DNA of 7,314 nt from Promethearchaeota archaeon (GTDB taxonomy: Archaea; Asgardarchaeota; Lokiarchaeia; Sigyniarchaeales; SOKP01). The notes under the pieces are model-generated. The model was not told the DNA's origin. It worked only from the letters and a program-made list of their open reading frames with translations, and searched no databases. The position numbers were made by a program, and so were the translations under genes. Below, in pieces: positions 1-6,308 of this stretch; the first letter of the stretch is position 1, and each line of letters opens with the position of its first letter. The stretch spans positions 1 to 7,314 of the forward strand of contig JAUWNA010000092.1 in NCBI GenBank assembly GCA_030612905.1. The letters run 5' to 3'.

Positions 1-356
1 TTGATAAATTTGCTATTATTGTTAATAAAGAACATTTTTTCGGCATCAAAGACTTGTTCTAAGGCATCTAATATTGTAGAAATGCCTTCGCGTTTAGTTG
101 GAAACGCATCTGAAAGCTCGGCAGTAATAGTAATAGAGATAAAGTCTACTTCTTTTAAGGATACCTTATTCTTTATAATTAAGCTTTCTATGATTCTCTT
201 GAGCATATTAGGAATGTCGTTTAACGTTTTTTCCCAGAAAGGAAAATATTCTATAAATGAAAACGATTTAAAAATTTCTGAGTTTTCAAACTTAACAAGA
301 GCCGCTTTTGTATTCGCTCCACCAATATCCATTCCTAAAATGTATTTAATTACCAT
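1..356 (-). CDS. mfnF: MfnF-like / H4MPT-linked C1 transfer pathway protein (N-terminal part, cut by left edge)
   Basis: The reverse strand is open from an ATG at 356-354 to the edge of the window, giving 118 residues of a longer protein. Residues 10-17 read DIGGANTK, the phosphate-binding signature of ASKHA-fold proteins in the exact form used by MfnF and the H4MPT-linked C1-transfer family; residues 78-85 read TAELSDAF followed by PTKREG, a second signature of that family. MfnF joins the aminomethylfuran diphosphate unit to gamma-glutamyl-tyramine during methanofuran synthesis in methanogens; homologues also occur in bacteria that use tetrahydromethanopterin. The ATG is preferred because the signature begins nine residues later and no ATG, GTG or TTG lies between it and the upstream in-frame stop at 398-396. 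It follows the VOC gene on the same strand after 78 bp. Family membership is fairly secure; the precise enzymatic role is inferred from homology, and a generic hydantoinase-A-like protein is the alternative. Confidence 0.82.
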   Translation of the reverse strand, partial: MVIKYILGMDIGGANTKAALVKFENSEIFKSFSFIEYFPFWEKTLNDIPNMLKRIIESLIIKNKVSLKEVDFISITITAELSDAFPTKREGISTILDALEQVFDAEKMFFINNNSKFI

Positions 357-413
357 AATTATAAAGTAAACCGAATCAGAAAGTCCTTTACAATTTTAAC
401 TGGATAAAGAATT

Positions 414-424
414 GAAAAATATAA
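414..424 (-). promoter_or_regulatory. weak TATA-like element upstream of the MfnF-like gene
   Basis: On the minus strand the sequence reads TTATATTTTT about 60 bp before the ATG at 356. An archaeal start about 25 bp downstream would give a leader of roughly 30-35 nt. The T-run could equally serve as the terminator of the VOC gene, whose stop codon is 11 bp upstream. Without transcription data neither reading can be preferred, and the gene may simply be read through from the VOC gene. Confidence 0.25.
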
Positions 425-434
425 CTGCTGTATT

Positions 435-911
435 TTAGGTCGATTTCTTTCTTCTTTTTCTAGTTTCTTGTACCTCAAGAAGCATGCCTAGAATTTCCTC
501 AGTATCAAAGTAAGCCCAAAATTGTTTCCCTATTGATCCTAAATAAATCATTTCAATTCCGCGTTTTTCGAAATATTCAATATATGAATCTCTATCTTCA
601 ACAAAAAGACTGATATGATGAAATCCTTCCCTGCCTTGATCTAAGAATTCTTTATAGACAGATTCACCTTCGATAAGTTGAATCAATTCAATTTGAGTGT
701 TAAATTGGCGACTGAGGGCTATCTTTGTGTTTACTTTCGAGTCCTTTCCTCTATATTTAACAACTTGAGTTGATTCTGGTAAAATTGCAAATTTCGGTAT
801 ATTGAAGAGTTCTTCAAAAATTTTTGCTTGTTTTTCAATATCCTTATAGACAAAGCCTAGCTGCTCGACTTTTAGATTTTTAAAATCAATTTCTATTTTT
901 TCCATATACAT
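435..911 (-). CDS. VOC (glyoxalase / methylmalonyl-CoA epimerase-like) superfamily protein
   Basis: This is a 158-residue protein from the ATG at 911-909. The frame stays open to a TTG at 944, but the extra residues fall outside the fold, and a second ATG lies at 905, so either ATG is possible. Two beta-alpha-beta-beta-beta modules are visible. The first starts at VEQLGFVYKDIEKQ (residues 15-28) and the second at GFHHISLFVEDRD (96-108), ending in MLLEVQE. Aligned by eye to methylmalonyl-CoA epimerase (metal ligands His, Gln, His, Glu), the equivalents here are Gln17, Gln73, His99 and Glu146, with similar spacing, so the first His is replaced by Gln. The catalytic Glu region between modules 1 and 2 reads RGKDSKVNTK and shows no obvious Glu. 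The C-terminus is a short basic tail (TRKRRKKST). The fold is well supported; the substrate is unknown. True epimerase activity is doubtful, and a divergent lyase, isomerase or non-catalytic role is equally possible. Confidence 0.82.
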   Translation of the reverse strand: MYMEKIEIDFKNLKVEQLGFVYKDIEKQAKIFEELFNIPKFAILPESTQVVKYRGKDSKVNTKIALSRQFNTQIELIQLIEGESVYKEFLDQGREGFHHISLFVEDRDSYIEYFEKRGIEMIYLGSIGKQFWAYFDTEEILGMLLEVQETRKRRKKST

Positions 912-944
912 CACTTTGAAAACTTTTTTAAATCTATTAAACAA

Positions 945-957
945 TATTTATGGAATT
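945..957 (-). promoter_or_regulatory. candidate TATA element of the VOC gene
   Basis: The minus strand reads CATAAATATT about 40 bp upstream of the ATG at 911. A start about 25 bp downstream would give a leader of roughly 15 nt. The whole gap is very A+T rich, so this match is weak evidence. No convincing Shine-Dalgarno sequence precedes either ATG. Confidence 0.3.
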
Positions 958-962
958 TATCC

Positions 963-989
963 TTTTAATCTTTTTAATTTTTTTAATTT
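963..989. repeat. three tandem 9-bp units in the VOC/GTPase gap
   Basis: On the plus strand there are three adjacent copies of a 9-bp unit, TTTTAATCT, TTTTAATTT and TTTTAATTT, differing at one base. They sit 50-75 bp upstream of the VOC start codon, so on the coding strand they form phased A-tracts. They may be a simple low-complexity run or an upstream promoter element. The rest of the 912-1064 gap holds no open frame worth calling. A T5 run on the minus strand (1020-1016), after the GTPase stop, could act as a weak terminator. Confidence 0.55.
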
Positions 990-1064
990 TCCTCGGTAAA
1001 TCTTGTTTTTAGTTGAAAAAGGATGCCTAAATAAAGATTAATAGTTTCGAGTCAATTTTGATAA

Positions 1065-2105
1065 TTACTGTGAGTTATCGTACTTATTTTTTAAATAATA
1101 AACTAGTTTATCAAGGTTTTCTCCGGTTAAAGCGTTAATTAAAAAGTACTCCTCGTCTTTTATATTTAGTTTTTCTTTAAGATATTCTATCTCATCAGAG
1201 TTGGCTAAATCCATTTTATTGAATAGAATTACTATCTGGATTTTTCCCTCTTTAGTAAAATTATTTTTTATTTCGTAAAATAAGTCCAATTGCGAATCAA
1301 TAGAATAACCACATGCGGGAGTTGGGTCAAATACGAAAAGAATTAAGTCAGATATTAATTTTAGGGCTAAAACTGCTTGTAATTCAATGTTGTTTCTTTC
1401 TACCATTGACCTGTCCAATATTCCGGGTGTGTCCATAATTTGCAATTTAATTGAATCAAATCGCCTCTCGATAAATAGATGACCTAATGATAATTTTTTT
1501 GTTGTGAATGGGTATTCTTGAATTTCGACTTTTTTATTTGTCGAAATATTTTTCACAATACTGCTTTTACCCACGTTGGGATATCCCGCGACTACGATAC
1601 AATGCGTAGTATAATCGAGGGAGGGGATTTCTTTTAATCTCCCTCTAACGCTATTCAAATATTCGAGGTTTTTATTTTGTTTTCTAATTATCGACGAAAT
1701 TCTTCCGAAAGCAGCTCTTCTGATTCGATCAGCGTCTCTAGGTGCTTCAATCTGACTTAATTGTTTTGAATGTTCCCTTTCTAATTTGCTTAAAATGGGT
1801 AATATTCCATTAAGTTTTCCAAGAGTTAATTTTAACTCGTCAACATCGACCAATAATGACGCCAACTCTTTGTAAAAATCAGGCAGATCGTCTATTATTG
1901 GCACTTTCTTAATTATAGCAAGAATTCTATCTATTAATTCCTTATTTGCTACTTTTATTCGTGTATATTCTTTTTTTTTTGCCTTTAAAAGAATAGGTGC
2001 ATTCTTTGAAACTTTAGCGCTACTTTTCATAGCTCTCTTAAAAGCGATGTCTAATAATTCTTTTGAATTATGAACGTGGGAAAATTCTAAAAAGGGGTTT
2101 TTCAT
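1065..2105 (-). CDS. NOG1-family GTPase (archaeal Nog1, ribosome large-subunit assembly)
   Basis: The 346-residue protein begins at the ATG 2105-2103. Residues 1-165 form the helical, basic NOG1 N-terminal domain, including an SIIRKQNKNLEYLNSVRGRL segment before the G domain. The GTPase motifs are complete: G1 GYPNVGKSS (174-182), switch I YPFTTK (198-203), G3 DTPG (225-228), G4 NKMD (296-299) and a G5-like NALTG (325-329). The stretch from DTPGILD through RNNIELQA to FDPTPACGYSI is characteristic of NOG1/Nog1p over other Obg-like GTPases. In eukaryotes Nog1 acts on pre-60S particles; the archaeal protein is presumed to act on 50S assembly. The eukaryotic C-terminal extension is absent, as is usual for archaeal members. 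It has its own TATA box, although it lies only 50 bp behind the TPR gene on the same strand. An A10 run encodes Lys43-Lys45 plus the first base of Glu46. Confidence 0.93.
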   Translation of the reverse strand: MKNPFLEFSHVHNSKELLDIAFKRAMKSSAKVSKNAPILLKAKKKEYTRIKVANKELIDRILAIIKKVPIIDDLPDFYKELASLLVDVDELKLTLGKLNGILPILSKLEREHSKQLSQIEAPRDADRIRRAAFGRISSIIRKQNKNLEYLNSVRGRLKEIPSLDYTTHCIVVAGYPNVGKSSIVKNISTNKKVEIQEYPFTTKKLSLGHLFIERRFDSIKLQIMDTPGILDRSMVERNNIELQAVLALKLISDLILFVFDPTPACGYSIDSQLDLFYEIKNNFTKEGKIQIVILFNKMDLANSDEIEYLKEKLNIKDEEYFLINALTGENLDKLVYYLKNKYDNSQ

Positions 2106-2131
2106 GAAAATTTAGTTACAAAAATTAATTA

Positions 2132-2143
2132 GTTATATAAAAG
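2132..2143 (-). promoter_or_regulatory. TATA box of the NOG1 gene
   Basis: The minus strand reads CTTTTATATAAC, close to the archaeal TATA consensus, centred about 32 bp before the ATG at 2105. A start about 25-27 bp downstream gives a leader of only a few nucleotides. No Shine-Dalgarno sequence precedes the ATG, consistent with near-leaderless translation. The element lies within the 50-bp gap after the TPR gene, whose transcript would end in the T-rich TATTTTAGGCTTCTTTT just upstream, so termination and initiation signals appear to overlap. Confidence 0.6.
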
Positions 2144-2155
2144 AAGCCTAAAATA

Positions 2156-3517
2156 TTACAATTTCGCTTTTAGCTTCAAAATTTTTTGCTCAGTATCAAA
2201 AATCTTTTGCTCTAAATCAATGGAATCTTTAGGAATAGATTCGTATAATTGGAGAATATACTGATACCGAGCCAGAACCCTGGAAAATTTGTTCATACTC
2301 TCTTCTTTTTCTGCTTTAGCTCTTATTAGCTCTGCTTTCTCTAACTTATTTTTAATTTCAGGAGAAAGAGCAAGTTGTCTTTGCTGTAGCTTTGCTTTAT
2401 ATCTTTGCTTCTCGCTTAAAGCACTTGAAACTTTTTTCTGAAATTCTTGTTCCGCTTCTAATTTTTTTAGTGTAGTTCGTTCTAACTTCAATTCTTCTTC
2501 TTTTCTATATCGATCTATATTTAATAACTCATTTCGCAAAACTGTTATTTGATCACGCCAACCAAGCTGAGTAAATAATTCAATCGCTTGTCTATATAAA
2601 GATTTAGCCTCGCCGTAATCTTTTTGTTGAAGACTTTGGTTTCCTTTGTTTAAGAGATCCTGTGCTTTTGCAGTAAGAGCTTCTTCTTGCATTTTCTTTT
2701 TTCGAAGTAGTTTTAATTTGTTTTGCTGTTCTTTCCATTTTTGATTCCTTTGATCATCTTGTTCTTGTGCCATTGAAATTGATCTGTTTGATAGCTCCTT
2801 TTCTATTTCCTCACTTTTTTTCATTTGGTCAAATAATTTGTATTTTTTACGTTGAGCTATAACGGGGTCTTTTTGTTTTTCTAATTTACTTCCAGCAAGT
2901 TTTATAGGTTTTCTCACTACGCCTAAACCTTTTTGTATTTTCTGTCGCCTTCTTTCAGCAGAAGCTAACGCTACGATATCTTTTAATGGAACTTGAATAC
3001 CTTTAGATTTTCGTAATTGGCCCCATCGTTGGTATTCTTTAATTTCATTTATTTGCCATAATATTTGCTTACATTCGTAATTGTAATTAAGTTGGTTGAA
3101 AATATTATACGCTTTGTTATAAAGCTTCACAGATTCATCAAATCTGTCTTCCAGAGCTAATTCTCTAGCAATTTCCAATACTTCGTTTCCCTTTATCTCT
3201 GATATCTGATTATCTTCAGACAGTACTGCTTTTTCATTATTCAAACGGGATTTAAAAGGGATTCTATCGTTGGGAGTAATGAATTTATCTTTAGACACAG
3301 TTAAAGAGATATTTTCCTCTTTTTTTAAATTCTTTAATCGAACAATTTCTTTTATTACTATCCCAATTTCTCCTGTTAATTCTAATTTAGTGTAGAGATC
3401 TTTAGCTATTAATAAAGACGAAATAGCTGATGTATATTTTTTATTTCTTATTGCAATTTTTGATTGAAAGATCAACTGTTCAGCTTTTTTCAATAAATCA
3501 GCATTCTGGCTTGGCAT
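2156..3517 (-). CDS. TPR-like helical-repeat and coiled-coil protein, function unknown
   Basis: The 453-residue protein starts at the ATG 3517-3515. Four diverged copies of one roughly 55-60-residue unit can be aligned by eye, at residues 7-66, 111-164, 283-340 and 391-450. Each has a helix ending near a K-[DKR]-[YF] type turn (NKKY, EDRF, QKDY, MNKF), then a helix containing an [A/L]-x-x-[L/Y]-[F/Y] stretch such as AKDLYTKL, AYNIFNQL, AIELFTQLGW and ILQLYESI, then a third helix. This is the pattern of TPR or TPR-like solenoids. Between units, residues 165-282 and 341-390 are highly charged (Lys, Arg, Glu, Gln) and likely coiled coil or extended basic linker. There is no signal peptide or membrane segment. 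The likely role is a cytoplasmic scaffold, possibly binding RNA or protein. It sits directly upstream of the NOG1 GTPase and divergent from asd, but that alone does not give a function. I do not recognise a named family. Confidence 0.85.
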   Translation of the reverse strand: MPSQNADLLKKAEQLIFQSKIAIRNKKYTSAISSLLIAKDLYTKLELTGEIGIVIKEIVRLKNLKKEENISLTVSKDKFITPNDRIPFKSRLNNEKAVLSEDNQISEIKGNEVLEIARELALEDRFDESVKLYNKAYNIFNQLNYNYECKQILWQINEIKEYQRWGQLRKSKGIQVPLKDIVALASAERRRQKIQKGLGVVRKPIKLAGSKLEKQKDPVIAQRKKYKLFDQMKKSEEIEKELSNRSISMAQEQDDQRNQKWKEQQNKLKLLRKKKMQEEALTAKAQDLLNKGNQSLQQKDYGEAKSLYRQAIELFTQLGWRDQITVLRNELLNIDRYRKEEELKLERTTLKKLEAEQEFQKKVSSALSEKQRYKAKLQQRQLALSPEIKNKLEKAELIRAKAEKEESMNKFSRVLARYQYILQLYESIPKDSIDLEQKIFDTEQKILKLKAKL

Positions 3518-3548
3518 ATATTTTACAACAAGTTTTTGATTATTATGA

Positions 3549-3560
3549 TATTTATAAATT
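3549..3560 (-). promoter_or_regulatory. TATA box of the TPR-like gene
   Basis: The minus strand reads AATTTATAAATA, centred about 37 bp upstream of the ATG at 3517, predicting a leader of about 10 nt. It lies in the 114-bp divergent gap shared with asd. There is no Shine-Dalgarno sequence before the ATG. The surrounding DNA is A+T rich, so the exact box is uncertain. Confidence 0.45.
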
Positions 3561-3600
3561 ATTAATTTAATAAAATTATTCTATAATTACTCATTTAAGA

Positions 3601-3610
3601 GTATAAAAAT
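3601..3610 (+). promoter_or_regulatory. TATA box of asd, implying a leaderless mRNA
   Basis: GTATAAAAAT is centred about 26 bp before the asd ATG at 3632. Archaeal transcription starts about 25-27 bp downstream of the TATA centre, which places the start at or within a base or two of the ATG. No ribosome-binding sequence is present upstream, fitting a leaderless transcript. Confidence 0.6.
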
Positions 3611-3631
3611 TTAATATCAGCTTGAACTAAT

Positions 3632-4726
3632 ATGCCTTCGGAAAAAATAAAAATTGGAATTTTAGGAGCCACAGGCATGGTTGGCCAGAATTATATTAAA
3701 TTATTGAAAGAGCACCCCTGGTTTGAAATTGCTGATGTTGCAGCCTCACCTAGATCCGCAAGTAAACCTTACGAGGAAGCTGTAAAAGAAAAGTGGCAGA
3801 TGTCGATAGAAATTCCTAAAGAAGTTAAAGATTTAATCGTCAGAGATGTTCAAGATTTTGACTCCCTTAAATCTAATATAAGCTTCGTATTTTCAGCTAT
3901 GGACTTACCACAAAAAGAAGATACAAAAATAATTGAATTTAAGTACGCTAAGAAAGGAATTCCCGTTATCAGTAACAGTTCAGCTAACAGATGGACTGCG
4001 GATGTGCCCATGATTATCCCAGAAATTAACCACAACCACATAGAAATAATTCCTATTCAACAAAAAAATAGAGGGATATCAAAAGGATTTGTCGTGGTTA
4101 AACCTAATTGTTCAATTCAGAGTTATATAACTCCAATTTATGCTCTCGAAGTAAATGGATTTAAAGTAGAAAAATTGATCGTAACTACACTTCAAGCTGT
4201 TTCTGGGGCGGGATACCCGGGAGTCTCTTCTTTAGATATGGTGGATAACATCGTACCTTATATTGGAGGGGAGGAAGAGAAATCTGAAAAGGAGCCCTTA
4301 AAAGTCTTAGGAAAAATTGGAGAAAAAGGAATTAATAGCAACGATTCTATACAAATAAGTGCAAACTGTACGCGGGTTCCAGTTACAGACGGCCACACGG
4401 CATGTGTCAATGTGAAATTTAAAAATAAAATACCTACAAAAGAACAAATTATTAAAATCTGGAAAGAGTTTAAATCACTTCCTCAAGAGTTAGAATTACC
4501 GTTCGCGCCAAAGCAACCGATTATTTACTTAGAAAACTCTAATAGGCCACAACCAAGGAAAGACAGAGATAACGATAAAGGTATGGCAGTTACTATTGGT
4601 CGATTAAGGAAAGATAATGTTTTCGATTACAAGTTTGTCGCGTTAAGTCATAATACAATTAGAGGTGCGGCAGGTGGAGCTATCTTAAACGCCGAATTAT
4701 TAAAAGTTAAGGGCTTTTTAAAGTAA
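3632..4726 (+). CDS. asd: aspartate-semialdehyde dehydrogenase (archaeal type)
   Basis: This 364-residue cytoplasmic enzyme reduces 4-aspartyl phosphate to aspartate semialdehyde with NADPH, the branch point to threonine, methionine and lysine. The N-terminal Rossmann motif is GILGATGMVGQ (9-19). The active-site cysteine is Cys160 in KPNCSIQ, where many relatives have NPNCS. Gln188 lies in LQAVSGAGYPG and is the expected catalytic partner. Arg248 and His255 in RVPVTDGHTACV match the substrate-binding Arg and the general-acid/base His. The GEEEK stretch (213-217) and C-terminal HNTIRGAAGGAILNAE (340-355) are also typical of the archaeal/fungal branch. Length is normal for the family. Every catalytic residue is present, so it should be active. 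It is a single-gene unit with its own promoter, and no other lysine or threonine pathway gene lies in the window. Its stop codon is 9 bp from the stop of the convergent gene. Confidence 0.96.
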   Translation: MPSEKIKIGILGATGMVGQNYIKLLKEHPWFEIADVAASPRSASKPYEEAVKEKWQMSIEIPKEVKDLIVRDVQDFDSLKSNISFVFSAMDLPQKEDTKIIEFKYAKKGIPVISNSSANRWTADVPMIIPEINHNHIEIIPIQQKNRGISKGFVVVKPNCSIQSYITPIYALEVNGFKVEKLIVTTLQAVSGAGYPGVSSLDMVDNIVPYIGGEEEKSEKEPLKVLGKIGEKGINSNDSIQISANCTRVPVTDGHTACVNVKFKNKIPTKEQIIKIWKEFKSLPQELELPFAPKQPIIYLENSNRPQPRKDRDNDKGMAVTIGRLRKDNVFDYKFVALSHNTIRGAAGGAILNAELLKVKGFLK

Positions 4727-4735
4727 TCGTCTTAT

Positions 4736-6292
4736 CTAAAACTCATGCTTATCGATAGCAATAGACAACACATCTTTTAAAAGAGAGAAACTTCTTCTAT
4801 TCTTTATTAAGGTATATGGGGGTATTTCAGGATATATTTGAAAATATTGTTGTTTTTTCAGTAATTTAACAACTCTTAAGATTGAAAACAATGAAGTTTT
4901 GTGAAAATTGATAAGAAAAACGTTTAGAACAGCCTTAATAAGGAATTTATCTGCTTTAAAAACGGTTGTAATAAAACCATATTTTTCAGAAACGCTTAGC
5001 CTAATTGATTCAAGTGACTCTTGATTAACTTTTGAAAGAAAATTTTTATCGCTAATATATTCAAGCTTATTTATTACACCATTTTCAATTTTTACTAGCA
5101 TAAGATTAAGATTAGTTGAATTTGGAGTTTTATTTATTTGGTCAGTTAAGATAATTAAAATATTAGCATTTAGTCCTATATAAGTATCAAAAAGCCCGAA
5201 AATAAAATCCGGTATAGCCCAATGAGAAAGTTTCTTTAGATTAAGATTGATTCCAAAAAGTCTAATTAAATACCTAACTAAAGTATTGGATATTATTGGC
5301 TTAGGAACCATATTCCAATATAAATCGTAACTCCTGATTCCATACAAAAATTTTTGGAAGATTAATTTTACTTTTTCTTTGCTCGGGGGAACTTCCATTT
5401 CAAATAATTCTGAAAGAAAAATGAGAAGAGAACTTTGGTCTATGCTAAGTACTTTATCAGTTTTAAAATCAGCTTGAAGGCCCTTTAAGTCGGGTAAGAG
5501 ATTTTGCTCGTTAAAATTATATTTTTCGCTTTCTAACAAATTTAAATTGAGTTCAATTTCGGGATGTAAAGATTTTGTATTATCCTTTTTTATTTTTAGC
5601 AAGATTGGTAAATTATTGGAGTTTATTACAAATAAAGCGTTAATTGAAGGGATTACGCTTTCAATGAATTCAAAGACTTTTGAGAATTTAATGCCATCCA
5701 GTAAAGCAACGCTACTTTTCAAAAATCTTAAAATATTTGGTTCAGGATAAATAAAAATTAGTTCCTGCTCTAGTAAAATTTGAATTATATCTAGGAGACT
5801 CTGAATAAATTCGTAATAAGTGGACTTGGTCAATCTTTCGCAGTGACTATTCATTAAATCGATGGTTCTTTTTTTTAGCAATCTTATAGAAGAAATCTTT
5901 ATTCCGTGGTCTTTTTGTATAATTGATTGAATTCTATTGAAGAGTGCATCCAGATTGCGTAAATCATCTTGCTTAATTTCAATAGAATCTTTAGGAAGTC
6001 CTTTAATTCTTGCATGTATTCCTGATTTAGTTGTTTCATACAAGTAAAGCCCAAATACGATGTTATCGAGCTCAAAATCCGATATTACTATATCAAGAAT
6101 GTTTTGTTGGTCGTTTACGAATTTAGGATATAAGAGCTCAAACAAGCGATACAAAAGGAAGGGATTGACTTCATTTGGTGTTAAGGGAATTCTTACCGTT
6201 TCTTTTAACTCTTTTGGGTCTTCAATTATATTTACTTTTGAGTTAAACTTTAAGATTTTTAGCCAGTTTTCCTTGAAATATTGATTTATCAT
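4736..6292 (-). CDS. 518-residue protein of unknown family, downstream of the DUF362 gene
   Basis: I do not recognise this protein. It starts at the ATG 6292-6290, 16 bp after the stop of the DUF362 gene on the same strand, so the two are probably co-transcribed. Composition is rich in Leu, Ile, Asn and Lys, with a single cysteine (Cys151). There is no signal peptide; hydrophobic stretches such as 160-182 and 452-463 are interrupted by charged residues and look like buried helices, not clear membrane spans. By eye it alternates helix-rich segments with beta-rich ones: 203-235 (a helix followed by NALFVINSNNLPILLKI) and 374-412 (NANILIILTDQ then LMLVKIENGVINKLEYIS). These could be small alpha/beta domains of the roadblock or longin kind, which are abundant in Asgard archaea, but that is a guess. 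No catalytic motif, nucleotide-binding loop or metal-binding cluster is visible. It converges on asd with 9 bp between stops. Confidence 0.85.
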   Translation of the reverse strand: MINQYFKENWLKILKFNSKVNIIEDPKELKETVRIPLTPNEVNPFLLYRLFELLYPKFVNDQQNILDIVISDFELDNIVFGLYLYETTKSGIHARIKGLPKDSIEIKQDDLRNLDALFNRIQSIIQKDHGIKISSIRLLKKRTIDLMNSHCERLTKSTYYEFIQSLLDIIQILLEQELIFIYPEPNILRFLKSSVALLDGIKFSKVFEFIESVIPSINALFVINSNNLPILLKIKKDNTKSLHPEIELNLNLLESEKYNFNEQNLLPDLKGLQADFKTDKVLSIDQSSLLIFLSELFEMEVPPSKEKVKLIFQKFLYGIRSYDLYWNMVPKPIISNTLVRYLIRLFGINLNLKKLSHWAIPDFIFGLFDTYIGLNANILIILTDQINKTPNSTNLNLMLVKIENGVINKLEYISDKNFLSKVNQESLESIRLSVSEKYGFITTVFKADKFLIKAVLNVFLINFHKTSLFSILRVVKLLKKQQYFQIYPEIPPYTLIKNRRSFSLLKDVLSIAIDKHEF

Positions 6293-6308
6293 AGCGAATA
6301 TAATCTCT

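Noticed and set aside
1..369. Open plus-strand frame of 122 codons at the left edge
   Set aside because: It begins with TTG, has no recognisable protein features, and lies opposite a reverse-strand frame with clear MfnF-family signatures.
912..944. N-terminal extension of the VOC protein to the TTG at 944
   Set aside because: The extra residues lie before the fold and two ATG codons follow at 911 and 905; the A+T-rich stretch looks like promoter sequence.
3850..4041. Minus-strand open frame inside asd
   Set aside because: It overlaps the conserved coding sequence of asd and has a hydrophobic composition typical of antisense frames; no promoter supports it.
4702..4718. AAAAG...CTTTT inverted repeat at the end of asd as a hairpin terminator
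   Set aside because: The stem is only five pairs, mostly A-T, within coding sequence; expected by chance in DNA this AT-rich.
5547..5750. Plus-strand open frame inside the 518-residue gene
   Set aside because: Short, fully antisense to a long continuous gene, with no start signal.
6060..6284. Plus-strand open frame near the start of the 518-residue gene
   Set aside because: Antisense shadow: Ser/Phe-rich translation as expected from the complement of Lys/Asp/Glu codons.
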